A stretch of DNA of 17,926 nt. Source: Entrophospora sp. SA101 (taxonomy: Eukaryota; Glomeromycota; Glomeromycetes; Entrophosporales; Entrophosporaceae). A program made the translations under genes and the position numbers. Under the pieces are notes generated by a model. That model did not search any database. It had not been told where the DNA came from and saw only the letters and a program-made list of their open reading frames with translations. The DNA lies in the NCBI GenBank assembly GCA_958430865.1, contig CAUDNR010000413.1, forward strand, positions 60,472 to 78,397. Reading direction: 5' to 3'. Positions 17,824 through 17,926 of the stretch are shown piece after piece; the first letter of the stretch is position 1, and each line of letters starts with the position of its first letter.

Positions 17824-17926
17824 CCCACGGAATTGACCAATTAAAATCGTGAATTTAAAAATAAAACATTTAATGTGGGTTTGATTCATTTTGTCAACAA
17901 TCACTTCACGAACAATTGTTTCATTA

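Overview
This window is nuclear DNA from an AT-rich, intron-rich eukaryote, most likely an early-diverging fungus of the arbuscular mycorrhizal (Glomeromycotina, Rhizophagus-like) type. The reasons are short GT-AG introns of about 70-115 bp, asparagine-rich coding sequence, decayed and intact copies of a kinase family with an H-G-D-L-H-S-G-N catalytic loop and an N-terminal CxxC...CxxC knuckle, a BTB-domain relic, and Tc1/mariner debris. The taxon is inferred from gene style, not from a search.

Layout. Positions 1-721 hold the 5' part of a Tc1/mariner transposase gene (minus strand, running off the left edge) and its terminal region. Positions 1556-2814 hold a broken kinase copy. Positions 2815-4632 are non-coding. 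A block of three housekeeping genes follows, all on the plus strand: the mRNA decapping enzyme Dcp2 (4633-7443, 6 exons, 802 aa), an RRM/RS-domain splicing-factor-like protein (7720-9182, 6 exons, 277 aa) and the regulatory subunit of cAMP-dependent protein kinase (10996-12183, 2 exons, 365 aa). To the right the DNA becomes accessory again: an unidentified minus-strand relic (12700-13443), a broken BTB domain (14020-14353), a foldback hairpin (14367-14427), and an apparently intact minus-strand kinase gene (14534-16221, 5 exons, 454 aa) preceded by an unusual repeat array (16230-17120).

Four splicing-related features stand out. (1) The second intron of the Dcp2 gene has no usable GT or AG, but it has a perfect U12-type AT-AC donor (ATATCCTTTT), a CTTGAC branch-point core 12 nt from the end, and a terminal AC. 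Removing it restores the conserved Dcp2 reading frame. (2) The kinase gene ends in three homologous tiny exons (36, 36 and 29 nt, all entered in phase 1), each with its own homologous intron. (3) Just upstream of that kinase ORF lies a tandem array of about eight intron-sized units (76-102 bp). At seven of the junctions a consensus acceptor (AACCAG) is followed after only 2-3 variable nucleotides by a consensus donor (GTAAGT), which looks like a chain of 3-nt micro-exons or recursive splice sites. (4) The RRM/RS gene contains a 17-nt micro-exon.

Dcp2 (decapping), the RRM/RS protein (splicing) and PKA-R (cAMP signalling) are not an operon and show no functional coupling beyond adjacency. All gene models here come from reading splice sites and family motifs by eye. 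None is confirmed by transcripts or database comparison.
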